Of a DNA stretch of 64,000 nucleotides, positions 56,180 to 64,000 are shown piece after piece. The notes under the pieces were generated by a model. It saw nothing but the letters and a program-made list of their open reading frames with translations, did not search any database and was not told the DNA's origin. Position 1 is the first letter of the stretch; the number at the start of each line of letters is the position of its first letter. The position numbers and the translations under genes are program-made. The stretch is from NCBI RefSeq assembly GCF_036556685.1, contig NZ_CP140614.1, positions 1,426,001 to 1,490,000 on the forward strand, given 5' to 3'. This DNA is from Sulfurospirillum sp. 1612 (GTDB lineage: Bacteria > Campylobacterota > Campylobacteria > Campylobacterales > Sulfurospirillaceae).

Positions 56180-56362
56180 TTATTTTATATTGTATGATTT
56201 TTTATAAATATTCTTAATCCAAGCATTGCATTTTTGTACATAGTATTTAATCTCAAAAACTTTATACTCTATGATAAATTTAACTCTTTGAAACATTATA
56301 CATAGGTAAAACAATGAAACCCAAATAGTCCAAAAAAAGATGACTACCCATAGTCTAAGCAT
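56180..56362 (-). CDS. Possible small membrane protein
   Basis: A 60-residue frame with one N-terminal hydrophobic segment (LWVVIFFWTIWVSLFYLCIMF) and a lysine-rich tail. No ribosome site is evident. It follows the tape measure gene by 36 bases on the same strand. A holin-like or chance frame are both possible. Confidence 0.3.
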   Translation of the reverse strand: MLRLWVVIFFWTIWVSLFYLCIMFQRVKFIIEYKVFEIKYYVQKCNAWIKNIYKKSYNIK

Positions 56363-56398
56363 TGATTTTCCATCTTAAACTACCATATGTTGGGAAAC

Positions 56399-59300
56399 TC
56401 ATCTAACCCCCTTTATCGCATTTCTCATATCAGGGTTTCTCTCTATTGCATTCATGACGATTTGGATTGTCTTATCCCCGTTTTGGTTTATGACTTGGCT
56501 CACTTGTTTCATATCTATTGGAGTGCCTGATTTATTCTCTACATTGATGATGACATTGCCACTAGGAACAGTTCCCGTGTTATTCATATGATTTAGATTG
56601 CTTACTCCAATTGCATTTGTCGCTTGTTTGTTTAGGATATACTCACCGCCCATAGCAAAGATATTACTGCCACTTGCGCTGCCTAAATATAAATCATCTC
56701 TAACACCACTACCCCCAGTTAAAAGTCCGCCGGTTGCATAAGCCTTTGCAGGTATCATGCCGCCATTTGCTCCAAAAAGAGACATTATCCCAGTACCTAT
56801 GCTGCCAAATACTCCACTCATCCCAGAAGAAGCGCCTACAAGTGCTTTTTTTATCTGTATCCGGACAAGATCTGCAATCATAGAGTCTGCTAAATCTTTA
56901 AAACTTAGTTTTCCCGTTTTGACAAAGTTCACAAAAGCATCTTCTACCCCTTGCAACCCATCTACCATTAATTTTGTACCGGTTTGAAAATCTGTCGGTA
57001 TATTTTTGGCATAGGTGTCATAGGCATCCTTCATGCCTTCAAATGTGCTTCCAGTTAGCACTAGATTTGCTCTTTCTTTATCATATCTTGCTTGTAATAC
57101 GCTATTAATATCTTTTTCTTTTGTTAGTCTTGCTTGCGCTTGTGCGCTTCTGTTGTTTAATAATGCCGTATCAAATATATCATGATCAGTTTTATCCTTT
57201 ACTGCTTGTTTGATTTTATCTTCTATTTTTTGTTCTTCATTTTTTAATCTTATAATATTTTCTTTATCAGCTTTTTGCTTATCAAGAGCATTTAAATAAT
57301 CATTAGCTGTTATTAGTGATTTTGTTTCACTTTCACTATATTCTTTTCCTATCAATGTCCTATCTCTCAAGGTCTTATTTATAGAGTTTTGTATGTTATT
57401 TTGTTCTTTGAGAGAAGGTGAAATTTGTTTTAATCCTTTTAACCATTCTTCCTGCGCAGACTTTGTCCTGGTGGTAGGCTTGAATGTCTTGGAGTAAGCA
57501 TCTTTAAACCTAGTAATATAATTAGTAAAATCTTTTCCCTTTAACCCTAAAGCATCTGCTGTACTGTATGCTTTGGTTCTAGTTAGACTTACTAGCCACG
57601 CTGTCCTGGCATCCCCAATCCCCTTATAATAATCTTCCCAATCTGATTGACTTGCCCCTAAAGTATAGTTTATTTTTTTTATTGTAGGAGTGATATCTTT
57701 TAATCCAAGATATGATTGCGCGTCGAATGTTGTTTTTGGAGCAAGCGTTTGGACACTTGGAGCTAAAAGTCCGTTGATTTCTTTTTGGATATTTCTAATT
57801 TTTTCTAACGCGATTTTTTTATCATCAAGGATAGCTAAGTTTCTTTTTTGCTCATCATCGCTTCCATTTTTTTTGGATGCAGCTATATAGGCAATATTAA
57901 AGTCTTTTATCGCATTCATCTCTGCTTCATTTAACAACACTTTTTGATATTCAAGTTGATGTTTCGTCAGTTTTTTTAAACTATCCATACTCCTTTGCGC
58001 TGCTTCATTTAATTCATCTGCATGATGTGCTGATGACAAAAATGCATCACCGATTCCATATATGGTTGCAGCAATACCAATAAATGGCAATGATTTCATA
58101 GCAAGAGATAAAGCTTTTGTAGAAACTGTTGTTAAAACAATAGCTCTATTTACTCCACCATATGCCCCTCCATATATGGTTGCAGCATTTGTAGCAAGTG
58201 CCACAATAGAGGAAAAAGATCTTAGAGCGATTTTGGCTCCGACAACACTACTGGCCATTAATGTTATTTGCCCACCTAAAGATTTTATAACACTTTTATT
58301 ATCTGTCAAATATTTAGAAAGTTCAACCAAAACACTTGAAACTTCCATTATAGGACTTTTCAAGTCTTCTCCATAGGATGCCGCTAATATTTTTAAAGAA
58401 GAGGATAGTTTTGTATTCTGTGCCTGAAGTCCTTGAGATGCAGCTACATACTCATTCTGTATTGAAGTTCCCCTGGTATATTCATCATTGGATATTTTTA
58501 AATCTTCTGATAATGTTTTTGTTGAGGAGGAAAGCTTGAGTAATACCCCAGATGTACGAATTTCGCCCAAACCAAGATTAGATAAAAAATTTATCTTATC
58601 ACTTGAACTTAATTTACTCATTACATCGAAAAACTCATTGAGAGCTTTTATCGGTTTATCTCTCATATCATTTGCAAATTCTTGTGCATTGACACCCATT
58701 TGTTTTGCAAAATTATTAGTATTAGCAGACATTAACATTAGAGTCTTTGATATAGCACTACCCCCTACTTCATAATTAATTCCAAGATCTGTTAATGCTG
58801 CTGATATCCCTGCTATATCAGCAGTTGTTAATCCTACAGTTTTTCCTGCTCCTACAATCTGACTAGAAAACATAAGTAAATCTCTAACGGTCGCAGTTGT
58901 TCTATTTGATAGCTCATTGAATACACTAGCTAATTTGCTAATATTGCTTATTGGCTCTCCCATTTGGTTTGATAGCTTTGCAAATGCTGTTCCTGCCTCT
59001 TGAGCCGACAAGTCTGTTGTCAGCCCAATCATAGATATTACTTTAGAAAAATTTGCAATATTATCAACACCTCTAATACCAAGTTGCCCAGCTGCTTCAG
59101 ATATAGAGTAAAGAGAGTCAAGGTTTAATCCCGCCATTGTTGTGCTCATCTTCTTTAGTTCACTATCTAAAGCTTTAAAACTTTGACCAGATAATCCCGT
59201 CGTCTTTTTTACAGCAATCTGTGCATTTTCTAAGCTTATAAATGAATTTGTAACTTTATTAATCCCCTCAAATCCAGCATATGCTGATACTAGACTGAGA

Positions 59301-59422
59301 ATCGTTTGCTTCATTTGTTTTACACTTTTTGTAACTGATGATTCTGCCTTGTCCATACCTGATATAAGTTTAGCGGTATCTGCTTTTATATCGATAAGAA
59401 CTGTTCCAATTGTTGTACTCAT
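56399..59422 (-). CDS. Phage tail tape measure protein
   Basis: Sets tail length in siphophage- or myophage-type tails. The 1007-residue protein has the TP901-type core at ~60-290 (SEAAGQLGIRGVDNI, LTTDLSAQEAGTAFAKLSNQ and TTADIAGISAALTDLGINYE in parts), hydrophobic segments at ~375-460 as expected for a membrane-penetrating tail tip, a coiled-coil region, and a lambda-type C-terminus (VKTGKLSFKDLADSMIADLVRIQIKK in parts, then glycine-rich). It follows the tail tube and chaperone-like genes, the standard order. At ~1.5 Å of tail per residue this would mean a tail near 150 nm, from the known family rule. Confidence 0.93.
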   Translation of the reverse strand: MSTTIGTVLIDIKADTAKLISGMDKAESSVTKSVKQMKQTILSLVSAYAGFEGINKVTNSFISLENAQIAVKKTTGLSGQSFKALDSELKKMSTTMAGLNLDSLYSISEAAGQLGIRGVDNIANFSKVISMIGLTTDLSAQEAGTAFAKLSNQMGEPISNISKLASVFNELSNRTTATVRDLLMFSSQIVGAGKTVGLTTADIAGISAALTDLGINYEVGGSAISKTLMLMSANTNNFAKQMGVNAQEFANDMRDKPIKALNEFFDVMSKLSSSDKINFLSNLGLGEIRTSGVLLKLSSSTKTLSEDLKISNDEYTRGTSIQNEYVAASQGLQAQNTKLSSSLKILAASYGEDLKSPIMEVSSVLVELSKYLTDNKSVIKSLGGQITLMASSVVGAKIALRSFSSIVALATNAATIYGGAYGGVNRAIVLTTVSTKALSLAMKSLPFIGIAATIYGIGDAFLSSAHHADELNEAAQRSMDSLKKLTKHQLEYQKVLLNEAEMNAIKDFNIAYIAASKKNGSDDEQKRNLAILDDKKIALEKIRNIQKEINGLLAPSVQTLAPKTTFDAQSYLGLKDITPTIKKINYTLGASQSDWEDYYKGIGDARTAWLVSLTRTKAYSTADALGLKGKDFTNYITRFKDAYSKTFKPTTRTKSAQEEWLKGLKQISPSLKEQNNIQNSINKTLRDRTLIGKEYSESETKSLITANDYLNALDKQKADKENIIRLKNEEQKIEDKIKQAVKDKTDHDIFDTALLNNRSAQAQARLTKEKDINSVLQARYDKERANLVLTGSTFEGMKDAYDTYAKNIPTDFQTGTKLMVDGLQGVEDAFVNFVKTGKLSFKDLADSMIADLVRIQIKKALVGASSGMSGVFGSIGTGIMSLFGANGGMIPAKAYATGGLLTGGSGVRDDLYLGSASGSNIFAMGGEYILNKQATNAIGVSNLNHMNNTGTVPSGNVIINVENKSGTPIDMKQVSQVINQNGDKTIQIVMNAIERNPDMRNAIKGVR

Positions 59423-59453
59423 TTATAACCCCTCTAAAAATATTTATTGAAAA

Positions 59454-59933
59454 TTAATCTTGTATGGACAAACTTTTTTCAATGTTACCTTTTTCTTTAT
59501 CAATCGCACTCAAAATCATCTTATATGATGTTCGTTCTGCATATTCACGAAGTTTATCTTTGTCTTCCCCAAATATCAACATGTCAAATCTTTTTTTAGC
59601 CATTGTTTCCTCAAAATCATCACCTCTTAGCTTTTCAATCTCTATATTTAGATCTTCTGCATCTATAGTAAGCTGATCCATCTCTTCAGATATTTCGAAA
59701 GCTCTTTCAAATTTTTGCATTTTTTTAAGAAGCTCAAATTTTTTGCTTAAAATACTTTCTTTTTGTTCTAGCTTGTTTGCCCTTATAAAAAGTTTTTTGA
59801 AATCAGCTGTTAATGTATCAATTTCTTCTTTTTCTTTAAGTGTATAATCTCTATAAAATACCACCAAACTTTCTTGTTTTTCTCCATTTTGGGTAATCTC
59901 TATTGGGATTTTAACATCAAGACTTATTTTCAT
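59454..59933 (-). CDS. Putative tail assembly chaperone
   Basis: A 159-residue acidic, coiled-coil-rich protein (SLDVKIPIEITQNGE start, then long helices to residue ~110). It lies between the tail tube and tape measure genes, the position of the tail assembly chaperone (lambda gpG). No second frame for a frameshift product (gpGT) fits in the 31 bases before the tape measure gene. The call is by position. Confidence 0.6.
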   Translation of the reverse strand: MKISLDVKIPIEITQNGEKQESLVVFYRDYTLKEKEEIDTLTADFKKLFIRANKLEQKESILSKKFELLKKMQKFERAFEISEEMDQLTIDAEDLNIEIEKLRGDDFEETMAKKRFDMLIFGEDKDKLREYAERTSYKMILSAIDKEKGNIEKSLSIQD

Positions 59934-59934
59934 T

Positions 59935-60381
59935 TTACACCGCCGCTGTAACTACTGGTTTACTCGTCATTTCCAAACTTGTTGAACTCTTCATAAAACC
60001 ATTTTTTTCTAAGCCAGAAAGCTTATAACTTGGGACAATCGCATCAAATGTAAATAAAGTACCGGTTCCTGATGCTGTTGCAGGATTTGGAAGTTCTATT
60101 TGTACCTTAATTGGTGTTGTAGTTGTAGCATCAAAAGCAGCTTTTATAACTCCATTCCCGTTAGGTTCATCTGGGTCATAGGTGTAACTTAGATCAAGTG
60201 AGCCAAGTTTTAACGTGCCGAGGACCTTATCAATAATTTCTGAGTCTAACGAATCTATCGTAATTACATCTTTTGCCCCAAAATCAATATCTCCGATAGT
60301 TTGTATTGCCCCTACCTTGTTATATGTAGTTCCACTGTCACTACTCACACTAAGTGTCGTATTTTGCGCCTGTATAGTCAT
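59935..60381 (-). CDS. Phage tail tube protein
   Basis: A 148-residue beta-rich protein with the siphophage tube pattern: short N-terminal strand (TTLSVSSDSGTTYNKVGAI), DVITIDSLDSEIID, then GSLDLSYTYDPDEPNG and FDAIVPSYKLSGLEKNGF, followed by a typical SLEMTSKPVVT end. Tube subunits form the tail's hexameric rings. It overlaps the following upstream gene by four bases. Confidence 0.8.
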   Translation of the reverse strand: MTIQAQNTTLSVSSDSGTTYNKVGAIQTIGDIDFGAKDVITIDSLDSEIIDKVLGTLKLGSLDLSYTYDPDEPNGNGVIKAAFDATTTTPIKVQIELPNPATASGTGTLFTFDAIVPSYKLSGLEKNGFMKSSTSLEMTSKPVVTAAV

Positions 60382-60632
60382 TTTTTTCTCCTTATAGTTT
60401 TTTGATTTTGTATTTTCTCATTTGTTTTTAAATAATTTGGGCCCAAATCAAAGGCACTCTTTAATTCTTCTGGCGTCATATTGTAATAAGACTCTAATAA
60501 ATCATCAAATCTTTCACTATCAAAGAGAAATGAAGTGAAAAGAACGCCATATGACTTACCGGTTGCTTCATGCAAGGTTTCAAAAAAAACAGTGATATTG
60601 GCGTCTAGATAAGGTCTGATTCTAGAGTTCAT
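60378..60632 (-). CDS. Hypothetical 84-residue protein of the element
   Basis: Helical protein (RIRPYLDANITVFFETLHEAT, MTPEELKSAFDLGPNYL), ending in KTIRRKK. Its start overlaps the initiator gene by 11 bases and its end overlaps the tail tube start by four, so it bridges replication and tail genes in one transcript. A remnant of a second copy lies at 55652-55720. Function unknown. Confidence 0.65.
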   Translation of the reverse strand: MNSRIRPYLDANITVFFETLHEATGKSYGVLFTSFLFDSERFDDLLESYYNMTPEELKSAFDLGPNYLKTNEKIQNQKTIRRKK

Positions 60633-61434
60633 TTTTATCTCCTTTATCTTCTAATGACATTACAAACTTTCTTAACTCATAGATCGTTTTAAAAGTAATG
60701 TTTTGCTTAGAATCTGTAGTTTTATCGATAAAAGACAAATAAAACTTTATATTTAGTGCACTTTCTTTTACACTGTAGTATGGCAATAATTTTAGTTTTG
60801 TCATGTTCTCAAAGCTTTTATCTTGATACCGAATGTTAAATATTTCACATTTGATATCAAGATAATATCGCTCAAACTCTTCCAAAGTTCCTAAATCCTT
60901 TTTTTTGAATTTATTTCTAATTGATACTTGAAAGGACTTTTTATTTCTAATATTTGATGATTCATTGATCACATGCTGTATATAAGCTTCTACTGCTTCA
61001 GAGATATCATCACCCAGGAGAGAAAAATATATATTCTCTCTCTCTTTTTGTATTATTTTATTTTGTGTGTTCGTGTGGCGAACCACCCCTTGTTCGTGTG
61101 GCGAACTAGGGTTGTCCGTGTGGCGAACTACCTTTTTACCAAAATTTTCGGAATTTAAACTATATCTTGTGTAACTATTTGAGCCAGATTTTGTTTTTTG
61201 CTTAGAAGCTATGATAATTTGTTTATCTTTCAAGCTTTTTAGTGAACTGATCACCTTTGTTTTTCCTATTCCCGTGAGTTCGGAAAACTGGCTAAAGCTG
61301 ATACCGTCACTTTTTTTATTAAAGCCAATAGTTTTTCTGACAATAACTGACAATATTGCAAATTCATAAGTGTCAAATACGCTAATATTATCAAGTATGT
61401 CATTTGGAAATTGTGTAAAATTTGCATTGTCCAT
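60622..61434 (-). CDS. Replication initiator, lambda O-like
   Basis: The 270-residue protein has an N-terminal winged-helix domain of the phage replication O type (~1-95): FTQFPNDILDNISVFDTYEFAIL, VIVRKTIGFNKKSDGISFSQFSELTGIGKTKV in parts, SLKSLKDKQII. A linker (~97-125) contains the repeated peptide VVRHT twice, encoded by DNA iterons (see 61069-61128). The C-terminal part (~130-270) is helical and would be expected to recruit a helicase. No helicase or loader is encoded in the visible element, so host DnaB would be used. Confidence 0.82.
   Translation of the reverse strand: MDNANFTQFPNDILDNISVFDTYEFAILSVIVRKTIGFNKKSDGISFSQFSELTGIGKTKVISSLKSLKDKQIIIASKQKTKSGSNSYTRYSLNSENFGKKVVRHTDNPSSPHEQGVVRHTNTQNKIIQKERENIYFSLLGDDISEAVEAYIQHVINESSNIRNKKSFQVSIRNKFKKKDLGTLEEFERYYLDIKCEIFNIRYQDKSFENMTKLKLLPYYSVKESALNIKFYLSFIDKTTDSKQNITFKTIYELRKFVMSLEDKGDKNEL
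61021..61128. other. Putative replication origin: three dyad iterons and an AT-rich tract
   Basis: Three 15-base iterons, GTTCGTGTGGCGAAC at 61069-61083 and 61092-61106 and GTCCGTGTGGCGAAC at 61114-61128, start 23 and 22 bases apart, about two helix turns. Each has inverted arms GTTCG/CGAAC around TGTGG. Next to them, 61021-61068 is AT-rich and strand-asymmetric. All lies inside the initiator gene's linker, as in lambda O/ori. Confidence 0.75.
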
Positions 61435-61448
61435 ACATATTGCATTTA

Positions 61449-61706
61449 CTAAGCTGTTTGTATGTTGTCAAAATAATATCTGGCAATTTCACTGATAGGG
61501 AACATCACTCGTCCGTTGTTTGTCCTGCTATTTGTAACAATCTTTTTATGCTTGAGGCCTACACCAAGATTACACATCCGGTCTAATGTTTGAGTAGATA
61601 CACCTAAAATTGTCGCAGTTTCAATCTTTGTATAGATTAACTTTGTTTTGATTCCCATACCGTTAATAACTGGCATGATTTCTTTGATTTGCTCTTGTAT
61701 TGTCAT
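61449..61706 (-). CDS. Excisionase/MerR-like HTH protein
   Basis: An 85-residue protein with a winged HTH_17 pattern: KIETATILGVSTQTLDRMCNLGVG (~27-50) and then a wing (NGRVMFPISEIARYYFDN). This is the form of excisionases and AlpA-like regulators. It lies 14 bases before the initiator gene. The region before it holds AT-rich promoter-like sequence. Whether it drives excision or controls replication genes is unknown. Confidence 0.65.
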   Translation of the reverse strand: MTIQEQIKEIMPVINGMGIKTKLIYTKIETATILGVSTQTLDRMCNLGVGLKHKKIVTNSRTNNGRVMFPISEIARYYFDNIQTA

Positions 61707-61968
61707 TTTGTCTCCCTTGTATTTTTATTTAACTTGGGATAATTTTATAATATTGTTTAAAGATAGAGTTGTCTCATAATATTGTGTTTAAGGTATGTGG
61801 AAACTATAATTAATTAAATTTATAATTTATTTTTTATTGATATTGGAATATAGTATGATTATTTAAGGATATAGGAGCAATTTCATAGAGTATCGTTTTT
61901 TAACACAGATACCCCTAAAAATTAGACTTTTGATTTTGCATTGTGATGGGATAAGATAATAAAAAAAT
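61707..61968. promoter_or_regulatory. AT-rich gap before the excisionase/initiator genes
   Basis: 262 bases with no gene. Just upstream of the ATG at 61706 the minus strand has AAGGGAGA and further up ATTATAAAAT, a likely -10 for the replication/tail transcript. The middle (61800-61860) is almost pure A/T. No iterons or clear hairpins seen. Confidence 0.4.
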
Positions 61969-62598
61969 CTATAAAAATTTAATCCAATGCTGCTCTGATA
62001 CGATTGATAAACCGGTTTGTTTCTGATCTCTTAGAAATATTGCCTTTTCAATTTTCCGCCCAAAAGAGGAGTGGGCCCATTGTTCACTTCCTATGCCCCC
62101 AATAACTAGATAGTTTGTATCATTTTTCATAGATTTATGCATAATCCCGCCTAAGTCACAGATAATCTCTTCGCATTGTTTTCTAGCCCCAATAGTAAAA
62201 ATTCCGGTAAAGACAAATGAATTATCAGGGATAATGATATCAGGTAGTGGATCATTAAGAGGCAATGTTGTGCTTCCTTGTATTGTATTTTGGTGTTTAT
62301 TTTTATCTCCATTTAAATTTTTGATAATCTCAATAAGTTCTGCAGCTTCTTGATCATCAAGGATATCATCTTGAAGCATTTCCTTAAGTCTATTATAGAG
62401 TACATTAAAAGGATAAATATTGACGTATTCTCTATGATCATCAATCCATTTTAATAAATATTTTGCTTCTAGTTCATTTATAATGCCATCAAAAGTAATG
62501 CCTTTACAGATACCTAAAAGTTCATCTATATTTCTATCCGTCATAGCATCTATATTAAACTTTATGATAGGTTGCCCTTGGTCGTCAATATACTGCAC
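61969..62598 (-). CDS. BRCT-domain protein of the element
   Basis: A 209-residue protein. Residues ~1-105 are helical and unrecognised. Residues ~125-209 form a BRCT domain: FVFTGIFTIGARKQCEEIICDLGG, then NDTNYLVIGG, GRKIEKAIFLRD and the late tryptophan in EQHWIKFL, as in the C-terminus of NAD-dependent DNA ligases and related phage proteins. BRCT domains bind DNA ends or phosphoproteins. No ligase or nuclease domain is fused. Start follows AAGGAGATAAA. Confidence 0.75.
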   Translation of the reverse strand: MQYIDDQGQPIIKFNIDAMTDRNIDELLGICKGITFDGIINELEAKYLLKWIDDHREYVNIYPFNVLYNRLKEMLQDDILDDQEAAELIEIIKNLNGDKNKHQNTIQGSTTLPLNDPLPDIIIPDNSFVFTGIFTIGARKQCEEIICDLGGIMHKSMKNDTNYLVIGGIGSEQWAHSSFGRKIEKAIFLRDQKQTGLSIVSEQHWIKFL

Positions 62599-62693
62599 TT
62601 TATCTCCTTATATCATATTTTATATCACTCTATTGAAGATATTAGAGACATAATATCTTTAGAACCTTAACATAATTTTAAATACTATATAAT

Positions 62694-63221
62694 TTATTGT
62701 TCTATTTTAAAATCTAAACTTTCTATAAAATCATTAATTTTTTTGCTTTTGCGCTCATAATATTTTTGATTAAAAAATTCTTTAATTGTGTCTCTTTTAG
62801 GTTTTACATCTGTTTTTCTTATAAAATATTTATCTGGATCTTCCAAAAAATTATATAATAAATCATTTAAATCACTAGCATCCTTTGTCATAAGTCCATT
62901 ATAGGTCAAAATTTCACTTAAATATTTAGCATGATTCACAGCTTTTTGTTTTAATTCTGGGATACCTCTCGTCCGATTCTCTTTAAAAAGATCATTCAGT
63001 CCATCCTTATAGTTTTTTTGTGATTTTCTATAAGAATTTATTAAGAGCAAAAAAGTAGTAATCGATAAATCTGGAAGTGGACAATTTTCAAAAATATCAA
63101 TATAATTTTCAATTAAAAAGATATCGTCTTTATCTATTTTGACACCATCTTCTTTAATCTTTTTTTCTGCTTTTAAAAGTAAGTTTTTTAGAGCAATATT
63201 ATCCATTTTTGAACCTATCAA
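62694..63221 (-). CDS. Hypothetical protein next to the integrase
   Basis: A 175-residue charged, helical protein (IALKNLLLKAEKKIKEDG at the start). Its ATG overlaps the integrase 3' end by 23 bases. No motif recognised. The 95 bases after it hold no gene. Confidence 0.55.
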   Translation of the reverse strand: MIGSKMDNIALKNLLLKAEKKIKEDGVKIDKDDIFLIENYIDIFENCPLPDLSITTFLLLINSYRKSQKNYKDGLNDLFKENRTRGIPELKQKAVNHAKYLSEILTYNGLMTKDASDLNDLLYNFLEDPDKYFIRKTDVKPKRDTIKEFFNQKYYERKSKKINDFIESLDFKIEQ

Positions 63222-64000
63222 AGACCTTTTGTGCGATATTATGTCTTTGATTTGGTATCAGGTGTGAGTATCTCAAAGTCATATCTAGCTTTTTATGTCC
63301 CAATTGTTCTTTGATCTGCAAGATATCGGCTCCCTCAAGGGCCATCCATGATGCGTGCGTGTGCCTCAGATTATGTGTAGTAATCCTATATTTTCCATTG
63401 ATCGTTTTATTTTCTGGGATAAGTTCATCCACTATGGTTTGCCATTGCTTTGGCATCTCATGCATTACCGTTCCAAGTCTTGAAGGGATTACTAAGGTAT
63501 TTGTTTTGGGTAAACTCTGCAGCACTTTTTTTACTTCATCCACTATGGTGATGTACCTTGCATTTCCATTCTTAGAGCTTTTAAAATATATCAAGTTCGT
63601 TTCAAAGTTTATATCACTCCAGGTAAGTCCTGCTATTTCACTAAATCTAGCGCCAGTGAAAAGCAATAATACAGTTAAATTATACATGGTAGGACTTTTC
63701 TTGGCTTTGAGGGTATCAAGTAATTTAGACGCCTGATCATATGTCAAAAATCCTAATTTTGCATTGTCGACAACCGGCATCCTTACTCTTCCATTGGCAA
63801 TTGGATTTATATATGACTTCACATAATTATTTTTAATACAATAGTTGATCATATGTCTAGCTGCTCCCAGGATACCAACTACAGTTTTCGGCTTATACCC
63901 CTCTTTGAGTTTTAATTGCTTAATCTTTTCAAAATCTTCTGTAGTAATCGTGATAAGTTCTTTTTTGCCAAGAAAGGGTTTAATATGTTTGATATACACG
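63199..64000 (-). CDS. Tyrosine recombinase/integrase, 5' end outside window
   Basis: Phage-type site-specific integrase. Visible are the core-binding domain (~1-80 of the visible part; ITTEDFEKIKQLKLKEGY) and the catalytic domain with all expected residues: R in FTGARFSEIAGL, the beta-hairpin lysine in KNGNARYI, HNLRHTHASW (H-x-x-R), GHKKLDMT (second H) and the nucleophile in TLRYSH. About 267 residues are seen; the N-terminal arm-binding part lies beyond 64000. The GTG at the very edge is not its real start. Likely responsible for insertion at the tRNA-Met gene. Confidence 0.93.
   Translation of the reverse strand, partial: VYIKHIKPFLGKKELITITTEDFEKIKQLKLKEGYKPKTVVGILGAARHMINYCIKNNYVKSYINPIANGRVRMPVVDNAKLGFLTYDQASKLLDTLKAKKSPTMYNLTVLLLFTGARFSEIAGLTWSDINFETNLIYFKSSKNGNARYITIVDEVKKVLQSLPKTNTLVIPSRLGTVMHEMPKQWQTIVDELIPENKTINGKYRITTHNLRHTHASWMALEGADILQIKEQLGHKKLDMTLRYSHLIPNQRHNIAQKVFDRFKNG

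Larger units (their letters stand above)
52581..64000. mobile_element. Integrated phage-related element at tRNA-Met, right end outside window
   Basis: More AT-rich than its left flank and starting right at the 3' end of a tRNA gene, a classic target of tyrosine integrases; an integrase lies at the right edge. In between are an S24 repressor domain with divergent HTH, HTH proteins, tail genes, a replication initiator and an excisionase-like protein. No packaging, head, baseplate or lysis genes are seen. The left end is inferred from the tRNA; the attL/attR repeat cannot be checked because the right end is beyond 64000. From the CCA of the tRNA to the window edge is 11.4 kb. Confidence 0.85.

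Noticed and set aside
56032-56217. Plus-strand 61-codon frame
   Set aside because: It lies antisense to the frameshifted paralogue and has no ribosome site or motif.
52581-64000. Mu-like transposable prophage
   Set aside because: The element has a tyrosine integrase and tRNA target; no transposase A/B genes or Mu-type ends are seen.

Overview
The window looks like chromosome of a Campylobacterota (epsilonproteobacterial) species. The evidence is the AT-rich base composition, densely packed genes with many 1-14 bp overlaps, and gene orders typical of the phylum: ppiD-like/ftsA/ftsZ, aspS/adk, dedA/pepA/ychF, an FtsE/FtsX/EnvC cluster, spoT/rpoZ/pyrH. Many starts are TTG or GTG behind good Shine-Dalgarno sequences. 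The species cannot be fixed from this sequence; a free-living sulfur- or nitrogen-cycling relative is a guess.

Positions 1-52580 are core chromosome. From the left: a partial glycine betaine/proline ABC ATPase, a divergent small MerR regulator, the RNase P RNA (rnpB, minus strand) and truD. Next is an unusual pair resembling SdhB and SdhE/HdrB that has lost its iron-sulfur cysteines, followed by a superoxide-reductase-like protein and a chemoreceptor. Then come cell division and envelope genes (rsmH with an FtsL-like protein, a PpiD-like chaperone, ftsA, ftsZ). A housekeeping stretch follows: prmC, an M48 protease, a YbaK deacylase, an ABC-F protein, purH, a MalY-like enzyme, a cytochrome c, folD, lepB, an M50 protease, adk, rpiB, apt, trpB, dedA, pepA and ychF. 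After a thioredoxin-like protein and a truncated globin there is a complete TonB-dependent uptake operon (receptor, ExbB, ExbD, TonB). Then psd, aspS, a second adk, a MoaB/CinA-type protein, an amidase, a nitronate monooxygenase-like protein, tyrS, the (p)ppGpp synthetase/hydrolase, rpoZ, pyrH, EnvC/FtsX/FtsE, trmB, an FN3 lipoprotein, an RluA-family synthase, rodA and a tRNA-Met.

Positions 52581-64000 are a visibly more AT-rich integrated element abutting the 3' end of the tRNA-Met gene and running past the right edge. A tyrosine integrase (5' end beyond 64000) lies at the right, and the main gene block reads leftward on the minus strand: integrase, unknown, BRCT protein, excisionase-like protein, replication initiator, small protein, tail tube, tail-chaperone-like protein, tape measure protein, unknown and HTH proteins. 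An S24-type repressor domain and a divergent HTH gene sit at the left end. No terminase, portal, capsid, baseplate or lysis gene is visible. The initiator gene carries three 15-bp dyad iterons and an adjacent AT-rich tract inside its inter-domain linker, resembling the lambda O/ori arrangement. This self-replicating, tail-encoding but apparently headless element is the strongest candidate for an undescribed system.

Other points of note are two adenylate kinases of different LID type, a 55-bp tandem hairpin repeat between pyrH and rpoZ, a ProV gene with no visible ATG/GTG/TTG start, and decayed duplicates of element genes near 55.7-56.2 kb.
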